Source: Prado023 sp963774745
Lineage (GTDB): Bacteria > Actinomycetota > Actinomycetes > S36-B12 > CAIYMF01
Direction of reading: 5' to 3'
DNA: 64,000 nucleotides
Assembly: GCA_963774745.1 (NCBI GenBank)
Contig: CAVZGE010000007.1
Span: 124,001 to 188,000, forward strand
Below are positions 50,822 to 60,233 of the stretch, one piece after another. The notes beneath the pieces were generated by a model that ran no database searches, had not been told where the DNA came from, and saw only the letters and a list, made by a program, of their open reading frames with translations. Every line of letters starts with the position of its first letter. Position 1 is the stretch's first letter. The translations under genes were made by a program, and so were the position numbers.

Positions 50822-51734
50822 CAGTGGCTCCACACGATCGTGCCGGCCTGCCGGAAGAAGGCCCCCGCGACGGCATCGCTTGCGACGAACGCAGCCTCGC
50901 TGGCCCGCTCGCTGAGCAGCTCGAGGTCGGCCGGGGTCGGGTTGACCGACGCGAACTCCAGCTCGGCGCGCAGGATCCCCACCGTGCGCAGCAACGTCGA
51001 GGTCTGCTGCGGGCGGACGTAGGTGCCCATCTGGCGCACGGCACGCTCCGCCCGGATGGCCGCCTGCAGCGTCGAGCGCGGGAACGTCGGGTCGAGCAGG
51101 AGGAACGCGCGGACCTGCTCGCCGGTCAGGGCGCGCTGGGTGCGCAGGAACGGGTTGAACCCGCCCGCCGCCCGCAGGGCCGTGGCGGCACCCACCTGCG
51201 GCCACAGGCCCTCGTGATCGATGGCCAGCAGCCGCGAGGTCATGTCCAGGCGTTCCAGCGCGCCCCCCAGCCGCAGGAACACCAGCCCCTCGTCGCGGGG
51301 CATCTGCCAGTCGATGATCCCGGCCACCACCGACAGCTCGTCGAGCAGGCCGCGCAGCGGGATGCCCGGGATGACCGTGGAGATGCCGGCCTGCAGCCGC
51401 AGGTGCGTGGCGTTCATCCGCTCGAACATGTCCCCGGGCAGGGCCTCGCGGATCGTCCGGGCGTTCTCGCGGGCGGCCGAGACGCTGCCGAGGATCGTCT
51501 TCGGGTCATCGGAGTCGCCCACCACGATCCGCACCAGCGACGCCGGGGTCAACGAGCCATCCTGGGGGTCGCGGGGCATCAGCGACAGCGGCTCGAGCAT
51601 CGCCTCAACGCCCACCCCCGGGTCCAGCCGGGTGTCCTCGACGAGCAGCTGGTGGTGCTCCACGAGGAGCCGGGTGGTGACCTCGGCCCGCTCCACGTAG
51701 CGCCCGATCCAGAACATCGCCTCGGCGATCCGGC

Positions 51735-51741
<7 letters not shown>
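50821..51741 (-). CDS. Alpha-E domain protein
   Basis: A 306-residue all-helical alpha-E protein (LSRIAEAMFWIGRYVERAEV is the family N-terminus; DSDDPKTILGSVSAARENAR follows, the family's most recognisable motif). Function is unknown; it always accompanies a circularly permuted ATP-grasp and a transglutaminase. GTG at 51741 has AGGAGGT upstream and overlaps the ATP-grasp stop by 7 bases; its own stop overlaps the transglutaminase start. Confidence 0.92.
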
Positions 51742-53378
<1,637 letters not shown>

Positions 53379-53535
53379 GTCGTCAGGTTACCGACGTGTA
53401 ACGGCTGCGCCCGGGCACGAACGTGGGCGACGGTTCTTCTCCAGTGGCAGAAGCTTCCCCAGTTCGTGCCGTTCAGGGGCTCGCCCCGCAAGTAGGTACT
53501 CAAGGCCCTGCTCCATGGGACCTTCGACCTACGCA

Positions 53536-53545
53536 TGCATATGCA
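53536..53545. promoter_or_regulatory. Perfect palindrome TGCATATGCA upstream of the sulfur regulator
   Basis: A perfect 10-bp AT-containing palindrome in a GC-rich context, within GCATGCATATGCAG (53533-53546), 23-32 bases before the ATG at 53568. It could be the binding site of the HTH-PocR regulator itself. If translation begins at 53535 the site would be coding. Confidence 0.4.
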
Positions 53546-53567
53546 GGGTCGGCATAGTGTGCAGAAC

Positions 53568-54371
53568 ATGCAGATGTCGCAGGGTCCCGCGCGACCGCTG
53601 CTCACCGCCCTGGAGGTCCAGGAGCTGCTGCACATCGATCGCTCCACCGTCTACCGGATGGCCGAGGACGGCCGCCTGCCCGCGATCCGCGTCGGGCGCT
53701 CCTGGCGCTTCCCCGCCGATCGGATCGAGGCACTGCTCGACTCCGGCCAGGCGGAGGAGCCGCTGCCGATCGCCCCGGCGGCCCCCACCCCGGTTCCCAG
53801 CCGTGGCGGTGCGACCCTCTCGGTCGTCCCCGCGCCGGGCCGGGATCGGCAGGCCGACCCGGGGGCCACCGACTCGACCCCAGCAGCCGACCCGAACCTC
53901 AACACCGACGCCGCGAGGGCAGCCGTCGAGGTGGCCGCCGACCTCCTGGGCGTGATGATGGTGGTCACCGACATGCACGGTCGCCCGCTCACCGACGTGG
54001 CCAACCAGTGCACCTGGTTCTCCGCCCGTGCCGGTGAGCCCGATGTCCTCGACACCTGCGTCACCGAGTGGCGCGACCTCGCCGACCACCCCGACCTCAC
54101 GCCGCGCTTCCAGGAGGGCGCCCTGGGGTTCCAGTGCGCCCGCGCCTTCATCCGTCACGGCAGCACGCTGGTCGGGATGGTCCTGGCCGGCGGCGTGAGC
54201 CCCTCGACCGACGAGTCCGTCGACCCCGACCTCCACCACCTCGATGACGCCGCGCGCCGTCGGGTGCTCTCCGCACTGCCCCGGATCGCTGCGGCGATCT
54301 CCACCACCGCGCCGCGACCTGCGGCGACCACACCGGTCGCACACCCCGCGACCACCACGAAGGAGAACTGA
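53568..54371 (+). CDS. HTH (MerR/excisionase-type) and PocR-domain regulator of the sulfur operon
   Basis: A regulator of about 267 residues. Residues about 12-58 form an HTH_17 DNA-binding domain (TALEVQELLHIDRSTVYRMA, LPAIRVGRSWRFPADRIEAL). After a Pro/Ala linker, about 110-215 form a PocR-type ligand or redox sensor (VAADLLGVMMVVTDMHGRPL, NQCTWFSARAGEPDVLDTC, GFQCARAFIRHGSTLVGMVL AG), with three Cys in the pattern expected of PocR. The start is uncertain (in-frame ATGs at 53535, 53541, 53568, 53574). The stop overlaps the SQR start as TGATG, so the regulator is translated with the operon it presumably controls. Confidence 0.8.
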   Translation: MQMSQGPARPLLTALEVQELLHIDRSTVYRMAEDGRLPAIRVGRSWRFPADRIEALLDSGQAEEPLPIAPAAPTPVPSRGGATLSVVPAPGRDRQADPGATDSTPAADPNLNTDAARAAVEVAADLLGVMMVVTDMHGRPLTDVANQCTWFSARAGEPDVLDTCVTEWRDLADHPDLTPRFQEGALGFQCARAFIRHGSTLVGMVLAGGVSPSTDESVDPDLHHLDDAARRRVLSALPRIAAAISTTAPRPAATTPVAHPATTTKEN

Positions 54372-55606
54372 TGAAGAGGCTGCTCGTCCTGGGAGCCGGC
54401 ACCGCCGGGACCATGGCCGTGAACAAGTTGCGCCCGCAGCTGCCGCGCGATGAGTGGACCATCACGGTCGTCGATTCCGACGACACCCACTACTACCAGC
54501 CCGGGTACCTGTTCGTCCCCTTCGGCATCTACCGCCCCGACGAGATCGTGAAGCCCAAGAAGCGCTTCATCCCGACCGGCGTCGACCTGGTCATGGGCGA
54601 GATCGACAAGGTCGTGCCCGAGGAGAACAAGGTCCTGCTGGTGGACGGCACCGAGCTGGCCTACGACTACCTGATCATCGCGACCGGCACCACGCCGCGG
54701 CCCGAGGAGACCCCGGGCATGGCCGACGACCTGGGCGGGGACGTCCACGAGTTCTACACGTACAAGGGCGCGACCGCCCTGGCCGAGAAGCTGCGCACCT
54801 GGGAGGGCGGCCGGCTCGTCGTGCACATCACCGAGATGCCGATCAAGTGCCCGGTGGCGCCGCTGGAGTTCACGTTCCTGGCCGATGCGTTCTTCGCCGA
54901 GCAGGGCATGCGCGACAAGGTCGAGATCGTGTACGTGACCCCGCTCGAGGGCGCGTTCACGAAGCCGGTCGCCAGCAAGCACCTCGGGGACATGCTCGAG
55001 ACCCGAGGCATCGCCCTCGAGGGCGACTTCATGATCGAGAGCATCGATGCCGAAGGCCACAAGCTGATCAGCTTCGACGAGCGCGAGGTGCCCTACGACC
55101 TGCTGGTCACGATCCCGCTGAACATGGGCGCGGACTACATCGCCCGCTCAGGCCTCGGCGACGACCTCAACTACGTGCCGGTCGACAAGCAGACATTGCT
55201 CAGCGACGACCACGACAACATCTTCGTCGTCGGGGATGCCTCGAACATCCCGGCGTCCAAGGCCGGGTCCGTGGCGCACTTCGCGATGGACCTGTTCCCG
55301 GCGAACTTCCTGCGCCACATCCAGGGCCTGAAGATGACCGAGCTGTTCGACGGCCACGCCAACTGCTTCATCGAGACCGGCCACGGCAAGGGCCTGCTCA
55401 TCGACTTCAACTACGACACCGAGCCGCTGACCGGCAAGTACCCGCTGCCCGGCGTTGGCCCGTTCTCGCTGTTGAAGGAGACCGAGATGAACCACTGGGG
55501 CAAGGTCATGTTCCGCTGGATGTACTGGAACATCCTGCTGCCCGGCAAGGAGCTGCCGCTGCCCGCGCTCATGTCGATGGCCGGCAAGGACACGAAGGAC
55601 CTCTGA
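54371..55606 (+). CDS. sqr: Sulfide:quinone oxidoreductase-like FAD protein
   Basis: A 411-residue membrane-associated flavoprotein that would oxidise sulfide and reduce quinone. N-terminal FAD site LLVLGAGTAGTMAVNKL, family signature YQPGYLFVPFGIYRPDEI, ATGTTPRPEETPGM, second dinucleotide-like site, and VVGDASNIPASKAGSVAHF for the flavin. Redox Cys: C160 in IKCPVAP, at the same position as in Acidithiobacillus SQR, and C332 in ANCFIETG; the third Cys of that enzyme is absent. The C-terminal MNHWGKVMFRWMYWNILLPG is an amphipathic membrane-binding tail. Overlaps the regulator by one base and the next gene by one base. Confidence 0.9.
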   Translation: MKRLLVLGAGTAGTMAVNKLRPQLPRDEWTITVVDSDDTHYYQPGYLFVPFGIYRPDEIVKPKKRFIPTGVDLVMGEIDKVVPEENKVLLVDGTELAYDYLIIATGTTPRPEETPGMADDLGGDVHEFYTYKGATALAEKLRTWEGGRLVVHITEMPIKCPVAPLEFTFLADAFFAEQGMRDKVEIVYVTPLEGAFTKPVASKHLGDMLETRGIALEGDFMIESIDAEGHKLISFDEREVPYDLLVTIPLNMGADYIARSGLGDDLNYVPVDKQTLLSDDHDNIFVVGDASNIPASKAGSVAHFAMDLFPANFLRHIQGLKMTELFDGHANCFIETGHGKGLLIDFNYDTEPLTGKYPLPGVGPFSLLKETEMNHWGKVMFRWMYWNILLPGKELPLPALMSMAGKDTKDL

Positions 55607-56358
55607 TGACCGAGACCACCCACACGGGCACCGACACCGTCGGCGCCCTGAGCCCGACGGCTGCGGCCGTCGACGCGAACGCCGCCATCCTGGCCCGGCT
55701 GGACGCCATGAGCGCCCAGATGTCGGTCATGGCCGAGCAGGTCGCCGAGGCGGCCGCCGCCCGCGAGCAGTGGGCCGAGCTCGTCGAGACGCTCATCCCC
55801 GTGTCGCGGGGAGCCATGGACGTGGCCACCCGTGAGCTCGCCGAGCTCGAGGCCGACGTCACCATCGACGACATCACCCGGTTCGCCCGCACGACGGTCC
55901 GGGCCGTGCCCACCATGGAGGGGCTCGTCGGGCAGCTCGGCAGCCTCTCCGAGCTCGGCCACGAGGTGAACTCGATCAGCGGCGCCGGGCTGGCCAAGGT
56001 GACCGAGATGCTCCAGGTCGCCGAGGACAAGGGCTACTTCATGTTCGCCCGGGAGGGTGCGGCGATCGCCGACAAGGTCGTCACCTCGTTCGACGAGGAT
56101 GACGTGCGGGCCCTCGGCGAGAACGTCGTCACGATCCTCAACGCCGTCAAGGAGCTGACCCAGCCCGAGGTGATGGCCCTGCTCAACCGGACCGCCCTGA
56201 CCATCCAGGAGGTCGAGGACTCCCACATCGAGCCGCCCTCGGCCTTCGCGCTGCTGAAGTCGATGCGCGACCCCCAGACCAGGCGTGGGCTCGCCCGCGT
56301 CCTGTCCATGCTCCACACGGTCGGTGAGGACACCCAACCGACCTCATCCACCAAGTAG
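55606..56358 (+). CDS. DUF1641 protein
   Basis: A 250-residue mainly helical protein with the DUF1641 domain near the middle (VRAVPTMEGLVGQLGSLSEL, LTQPEVMALLNRTALTIQEV). Its N-terminus has coiled-coil character (ARLDAMSAQMSVMAEQVAEA). DUF1641 proteins usually sit beside sulfide:quinone reductases or formate dehydrogenases and are thought to assist them. Its ATG overlaps the SQR stop (TGATG). Confidence 0.88.
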   Translation: MTETTHTGTDTVGALSPTAAAVDANAAILARLDAMSAQMSVMAEQVAEAAAAREQWAELVETLIPVSRGAMDVATRELAELEADVTIDDITRFARTTVRAVPTMEGLVGQLGSLSELGHEVNSISGAGLAKVTEMLQVAEDKGYFMFAREGAAIADKVVTSFDEDDVRALGENVVTILNAVKELTQPEVMALLNRTALTIQEVEDSHIEPPSAFALLKSMRDPQTRRGLARVLSMLHTVGEDTQPTSSTK

Positions 56359-56377
56359 AAACCGAAAGGGAACCACC

Positions 56378-56692
56378 ATGGCAACCGCCACCATCGCCGG
56401 GCACGAGGTCCACGTCAACGACGAGGGCTTCCTCACCGAGTACGACGAGTGGAGCGAGGAGATCGCCGCCGAGCTCGCCAAGAACATCGAGGTCGAGATG
56501 ACCGACGAGCACTGGGCACTGATCAAGTGGCTGCGCGAGGACTACAAGGAGAAGGGCGAGACCGCCACGACCCGTCGCGTGCAGACTGCCGGCGGCGTGC
56601 CCACGAAGAAGCAGTTCGAGCTGTTCCCCAAGAAGCCGGCCAAGAAGATGGCCTACATCGCCGGTGTCCCGAAGCCCAAGGGCTGCGTCTGA
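56378..56692 (+). CDS. tusE: TusE/DsrC-like sulfur carrier protein
   Basis: A 104-residue sulfur-relay protein. EGFLTEYDEWSEEIAAELAK and HWALIKWLREDYKEKG are family signatures. The C-terminus is PKKPAKKMAYIAGVPKPKGCV: the penultimate Cys (C103) that carries persulfide is kept, but the second Cys ten residues upstream, used by true dissimilatory DsrC, is Tyr. That makes it TusE-like or a DsrC relative limited to one-Cys transfer. AAAGGGAA precedes the ATG. Confidence 0.9.
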   Translation: MATATIAGHEVHVNDEGFLTEYDEWSEEIAAELAKNIEVEMTDEHWALIKWLREDYKEKGETATTRRVQTAGGVPTKKQFELFPKKPAKKMAYIAGVPKPKGCV

Positions 56693-56739
56693 TCCCCTGC
56701 CACACCCGACCTCGCACACCCGAGTAGAGAGACACCCAC

Positions 56740-57258
56740 ATGACCGTCATCCCGAACTTCGACGACGCGGAGACCGACCGCAAGTTCGTCATCATCTGCT
56801 CCAAGGGCAACCTGGACATGGCCTACCCGGCCCTCGTCCTGGCCAACGCCGCCCTCGGTGAGGGCATCGAGACGCACCTGTTCTTCACGTTCTGGGGCTT
56901 CGACATGATCATCGACAGCCGCATGGACAACCTGCAGTTCTCCCCCGCGGGCAACACCGCCATGCACTTCCCCGTCAAGGGCAAGGACGTGCGGATCCCG
57001 CAGGCCGTCATGCCGCTGCCGGGCATGACCGGCATGGCGACCAAGATGCTCAAGGAGCAGCTCGACGACATGGGGATCCCGCCGGTGCGCGACTTCCTCG
57101 ACCAGATCGTGGCCTCCGGTGGCCACCTCTGGGGCTGCCGGATGAGCGCGGACATGAACAAGGTGGAGATGGACGACCTCTACGAGGGCGTCGAGGAGAT
57201 CATCAACGCCACCGACTTCATCGAGATGACCGACGGCGCGCAGCTGCTGTTCATCTGA
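56740..57258 (+). CDS. DsrE2-family sulfurtransferase-like protein
   Basis: A 172-residue DsrE/DsrF/DrsH-like protein (FVIICSKGNLDMAYPALVLA at the start, EGIETHLFFTFWGFDMIIDS, ASGGHLWGCRMSADMNKVEM in the middle with the conserved Cys). It would pass sulfane sulfur from the SQR product to the TusE-like carrier. It is the last gene of the operon, with a terminator 8 bases after the stop. Confidence 0.9.
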   Translation: MTVIPNFDDAETDRKFVIICSKGNLDMAYPALVLANAALGEGIETHLFFTFWGFDMIIDSRMDNLQFSPAGNTAMHFPVKGKDVRIPQAVMPLPGMTGMATKMLKEQLDDMGIPPVRDFLDQIVASGGHLWGCRMSADMNKVEMDDLYEGVEEIINATDFIEMTDGAQLLFI

Positions 57259-57266
57259 GTCCTGTC

Positions 57267-57304
57267 GACGGCCCCGTCCCGTGCACGCCACGGGCGGGGC
57301 CGTC
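57267..57304 (+). terminator. Terminator after the sulfur operon
   Basis: Arms 57267-57283 and 57289-57304 pair over 16 bp with a one-base bulge around a 5-base loop, 8 bases after the DsrE2 stop. Confidence 0.8.
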
Positions 57305-57375
57305 GGCATACCCGGACTTCGTCCAACTCTCGGGCTCCAGGCGATTCCGTCGCCCCCCCGCCCACCGCCCGCCCG

Positions 57376-57427
57376 GTGATCCATTCGGGTTGGCGACGCT
57401 AGAAGGTCGCCAACCCGAATGGATCAC
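57376..57427. repeat. Perfect 22-bp inverted repeat with 8-base loop
   Basis: Arms 57376-57397 and 57406-57427 are perfectly complementary; the loop is GCTAGAAG. The arm begins GTGATCCATTCGGGTTGGCG. It lies between the sulfur operon terminator and the acyltransferase gene on the same strand, 43 bases before the GTG start. A second terminator, an operator/attenuator for the acyltransferase gene or a repeat element are all possible. Confidence 0.85.
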
Positions 57428-57469
57428 GCGAGGGGGCGGCCGAGCGCTTGGCCGGAGTAGCGTCGGGTT

Positions 57470-58888
57470 GTGAGGCTCCCGCCGGCTCCGCCGATCGCCC
57501 GCGCCGTGGCGGCCACACCCGCCGATCGCGACCGGGTGCTCGACCTCCTGCGCGCCAGCGCTCTGGCCGTGGTCGTCCTGGGGCACAGCAGCATGGGGAT
57601 CGTGGGCTGGACCGACACCGGGCCGGTGGTCAGCACCGCGCTCACCGTGTACTGGTGGGCTCCCTGGGCGACGTGGATCCTGCAGATCATGCCGCTGTTC
57701 TTCGTCGCCGGCGGCGCGGTCAACGCCCGCTCGTGGCGAGCCACCGCCGACCCGTACGCGGCCTGGCTGTGGCGCCGGGTCGCGCGGCTCATGCGGCCCG
57801 TCTGGGTCTACCTGCTGATCATGGCTCCGGTCAGCGGGCTGGTGTCGCTGCTCGCGCCCGTGGGGTACGCCGAGCCCCTGCTCGGGCTGGCCACCCAGCT
57901 GCTGTGGTTCATCGGCGTGTACGTGATGGTCTGCGCCCTGACCCCGCTGGCTGTGCGGGCCCACGCCGTGAACCCGCTGCTGGCCCCCGGGGGACTCCTG
58001 GCCGGCGTCGTGCTGTTCGACTGGCTGCGGCTCGGGGTGGGCGTGGCACCACTGGGCCTGCTCAACTTCGTGCTCGTCTGGGCGTTGGCAGCACAGCTCG
58101 GCATGGCGTTCGACGACGGCCTCCTGGCCCGCTGGCGGGGCGCGGCCGTGACCGCCGGGGCCGTCGCGCTGAACCTGCTGCTGGTGACCGAGGGGCCCTA
58201 CCCGCGCTCGATGGTGGGCATGCGCGGCGAGCCGTTCAGCAACATGGCTCCCCCGAGCCTGGTGCTGGCCCTGCACACGGTCGCCCTGGCCGGGCTCGTC
58301 GGCGCAACCCGCCCGGCGCTCGCCCGGCTGGCCGCGCGACGCCGGGTGTGGACAGCCACCACGGCTGTCAACCTCACGGCCATGACCCTCTACCTCTGGC
58401 ACCTGCCCGTCCTGATCGCCCTGTACGCGGGGCTGCACGCGCTGGGCCTGGACCGGCCCGTGGAGTGGCTGGCCGACGGCTACCCGGCCCCCGGTCCGGG
58501 CTTCTGGCTGTGGACGATCGCGTTCCTGGCGGTGTACCTGACCGGCGTGGTCGGCGTCGTGCGGCTGATGTGGCCGGCCGAGGTCGGTCGGCTGCCCGGC
58601 TGGGACCGGCCGGCACGCAGGGCCCCGGCCCTCGACGGCGGGCCCCGGGCCGAACGCGGCCGTTCAGCAGCGGCGGGAACGGGTGCGGCGCTCATCGGGA
58701 TCGGGACGTTGATGCTGTCCGCGATCGGGCTGGCCGGCTTCCCGACCCGCTCCTCCACGTTCGCCGGAGTCCCGCTCAACGCGGTGGCGGCGATCGTGCT
58801 GATGGCACTCGGAGGGTTGCTGGTCCGGCAGGCCGGCTCGGAACGATCGCCTGCCCGTGCAACTAATGGAAACACAGTCTTGCACTAG
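57470..58888 (+). CDS. Acyltransferase-3 family membrane protein
   Basis: A 472-residue polytopic membrane acyltransferase. The family N-terminus has DRDRVLDLLRASALAVVVLG with the catalytic His in VVVLGHSSMGI (about residue 41), and LFFVAGGAVNARSW follows. About ten to eleven hydrophobic helices are visible, the last two after a hydrophilic tail at about 385-405. Such enzymes O-acetylate sugars, polysaccharides or lipids. GTG start; the perfect inverted repeat lies just upstream. The next gene begins 27 bases after the stop but has its own promoter inside this gene's 3' end. Confidence 0.85.
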   Translation: MRLPPAPPIARAVAATPADRDRVLDLLRASALAVVVLGHSSMGIVGWTDTGPVVSTALTVYWWAPWATWILQIMPLFFVAGGAVNARSWRATADPYAAWLWRRVARLMRPVWVYLLIMAPVSGLVSLLAPVGYAEPLLGLATQLLWFIGVYVMVCALTPLAVRAHAVNPLLAPGGLLAGVVLFDWLRLGVGVAPLGLLNFVLVWALAAQLGMAFDDGLLARWRGAAVTAGAVALNLLLVTEGPYPRSMVGMRGEPFSNMAPPSLVLALHTVALAGLVGATRPALARLAARRRVWTATTAVNLTAMTLYLWHLPVLIALYAGLHALGLDRPVEWLADGYPAPGPGFWLWTIAFLAVYLTGVVGVVRLMWPAEVGRLPGWDRPARRAPALDGGPRAERGRSAAAGTGAALIGIGTLMLSAIGLAGFPTRSSTFAGVPLNAVAAIVLMALGGLLVRQAGSERSPARATNGNTVLH

Positions 58889-58894
58889 TGGAAA
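58858..58894 (+). promoter_or_regulatory. Direct repeats TGCA(A)CTAxTGGAAA over the -35
   Basis: TGCAACTAATGGAAA (58858-58872) and TGCACTAGTGGAAA (58881-58894) are near repeats about 22 bp apart. The second contains the palindrome CACTAGTG and overlaps the predicted -35 of the DUF4097-like gene, so it is a good candidate operator. Confidence 0.5.
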
Positions 58895-58909
58895 GAACGG
58901 AACTACTAT
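58880..58909 (+). promoter_or_regulatory. Sigma-70-type promoter, predicted leaderless
   Basis: TTGCAC (58880-58885), 18 bases, TACTAT (58904-58909). The predicted start of transcription, 7 bases further, is the A of the ATG at 58916, so the message would be leaderless, in agreement with the lack of a ribosome site. Confidence 0.6.
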
Positions 58910-58915
58910 TGCCTC

Positions 58916-59704
58916 ATGAACGATGAGTTGCGCTCCCTTCTGAACCGAGTTGCCGCTGGCGAGATCAGCCCCGAGGAGGCCGAGATCCTGCTGAAAGCGG
59001 CGAAGCCCGCCCAGGCGGGCACCGCCCCCACCGCCGAGCCGACCACCCAGCAGCCCGCGCCCGAGCCGGTCCGCCGGATCAGCGTGCGCGGCAGCGCGGT
59101 GCGCCTGGTGATCGTGGCCGACCCGAGCGTGGACACTGCGATCGCCGAGGGACCGCATCGGGTCTCCCACGTCGGTGACCGCCTCACCGTGCACTCCGAC
59201 CTGCGGGTCGGTGAGTACGAGGCCGAAGCGCCGAAGTCCACCTTCGCCACCTGGCTGAGCACCGCCAACCGGGCCGGCTCGACGCTGCGCGTCCGGGTCA
59301 ATCCCGACCTCCCGCTCGACGTCCTCAACGTCGCCGGCTCGCTCGAGCTCAGCGGGATGCACGCCCCCACGTCCGTCGGCGTCGAGGCCGGCTCAGCCAA
59401 GCTGCACGACGGCGCCGGCCAGCTCACGCTGTCGGTGGCCAGTGGCAGTGCCGACGTGGAGTGGCAGTTCCAGGGCGAGTGCTCGGTGAGCACCGACCTG
59501 GGCTCCGCCCGCCTCACCCTGCTGCCGGGATCCGACGTTTCGGTCACGGCCGAGGCGACCCTGGGCCTGGCCACCATCCGGCTGGCCGACGGCACCACGA
59601 TCAAGGCCACCCCGGAGGGGCACCCGCCGGTGGTCGCCGGATCCGGGGCCGGCACCCTGGCAGCCACCACCCGCCTCGGCTCCCTCGTCGTGTCGGTCTT
59701 CTGA
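58916..59704 (+). CDS. DUF4097-like protein with SHOCT-like N-terminus
   Basis: A 262-residue protein. Residues 1-30 (NDELRSLLNRVAAGEISPEE AEILL) form the small helical domain seen in YvlB-like and DUF4097 proteins; after a Pro/Ala linker, about 52-262 form repeated beta strands typical of a DUF4097 adhesin-like beta-helix (LDVLNVAGSLELSGMH, SVGVEAGSAKLHDGAGQLTL, LGLATIRLADG). No signal peptide, so it may be cytoplasmic or membrane-attached. It has its own leaderless promoter. The next gene, a DUF2089 regulator-like protein, starts 8 bases after its stop. Confidence 0.75.
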   Translation: MNDELRSLLNRVAAGEISPEEAEILLKAAKPAQAGTAPTAEPTTQQPAPEPVRRISVRGSAVRLVIVADPSVDTAIAEGPHRVSHVGDRLTVHSDLRVGEYEAEAPKSTFATWLSTANRAGSTLRVRVNPDLPLDVLNVAGSLELSGMHAPTSVGVEAGSAKLHDGAGQLTLSVASGSADVEWQFQGECSVSTDLGSARLTLLPGSDVSVTAEATLGLATIRLADGTTIKATPEGHPPVVAGSGAGTLAATTRLGSLVVSVF

Positions 59705-59711
59705 GCCCCGG

Positions 59712-60113
59712 ATGCGCACGCATCGGCCGCCGACCACGTGCCCGGTGTGCTCCGAGTCGCTGATCACGCTGCGCCTCGGCTGCCCGTCGTGCGGCACGGA
59801 GCTGTCCGGGCACTTCGAGACCTGCCGGTTCTGCCGGCTGGGCGCATCGGACTCCGAGATCCTCGAGGTGTTCCTGCGCAGCCGCGGCAACATCCGCGAC
59901 GTCCAGGCGCACCTCGAGGTGTCCTACCCGACCGCCCGGGCGCGGCTCGGCGAGGTGCTCGACCGGCTGGGCCTGGGCGAGGCGGTCGCTGCGTCGGAGC
60001 CCGCTGTCGGCCCCGACCCTGCGGGCACCGTCCTGGCCGACCTGGCCGCCGGTCGCATCAGCGTCGAGGACGCCGCGCAGCTGCTGGAGCCAAGGCGCAC
60101 CTGGGCCCCGTGA
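59712..60113 (+). CDS. DUF2089 zinc-ribbon protein, putative regulator
   Basis: A 133-residue protein of the DUF2089 family. Residues about 9-42 form a zinc ribbon (CPVCSESL ... CPSCG), followed by a Cys pair (CRFC) and a helix-turn-helix-like region (IRDVQAHLEVSYPTARARL, about 61-80). The C-terminal LADLAAGRISVEDAAQLLE resembles the small helical domain of the gene before it. DUF2089 genes often neighbour DUF4097/YvlB genes; it may be the repressor acting at the repeats at 58858-58894. Confidence 0.8.
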   Translation: MRTHRPPTTCPVCSESLITLRLGCPSCGTELSGHFETCRFCRLGASDSEILEVFLRSRGNIRDVQAHLEVSYPTARARLGEVLDRLGLGEAVAASEPAVGPDPAGTVLADLAAGRISVEDAAQLLEPRRTWAP

Positions 60114-60162
60114 TCACAGCGAGGTCGCTGCGGACGCCGACCGACGATCGGACGCGACGCGC

Positions 60163-60214
60163 GAGGGCCCCCGACCGACGCTGGATTGTTCCCAGTCGCC
60201 GGTCGGGGGCTCTC
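60163..60214. terminator. Bidirectional terminator hairpin
   Basis: A 15-bp stem (60163-60177 with 60200-60214, one G-U) encloses a 22-base loop that itself has a CTGG/CCAG stem. It separates the convergent DUF2089 and peroxidase genes. Confidence 0.8.
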
Positions 60215-60233
60215 GGCCCTCTCGGGGCACCAC

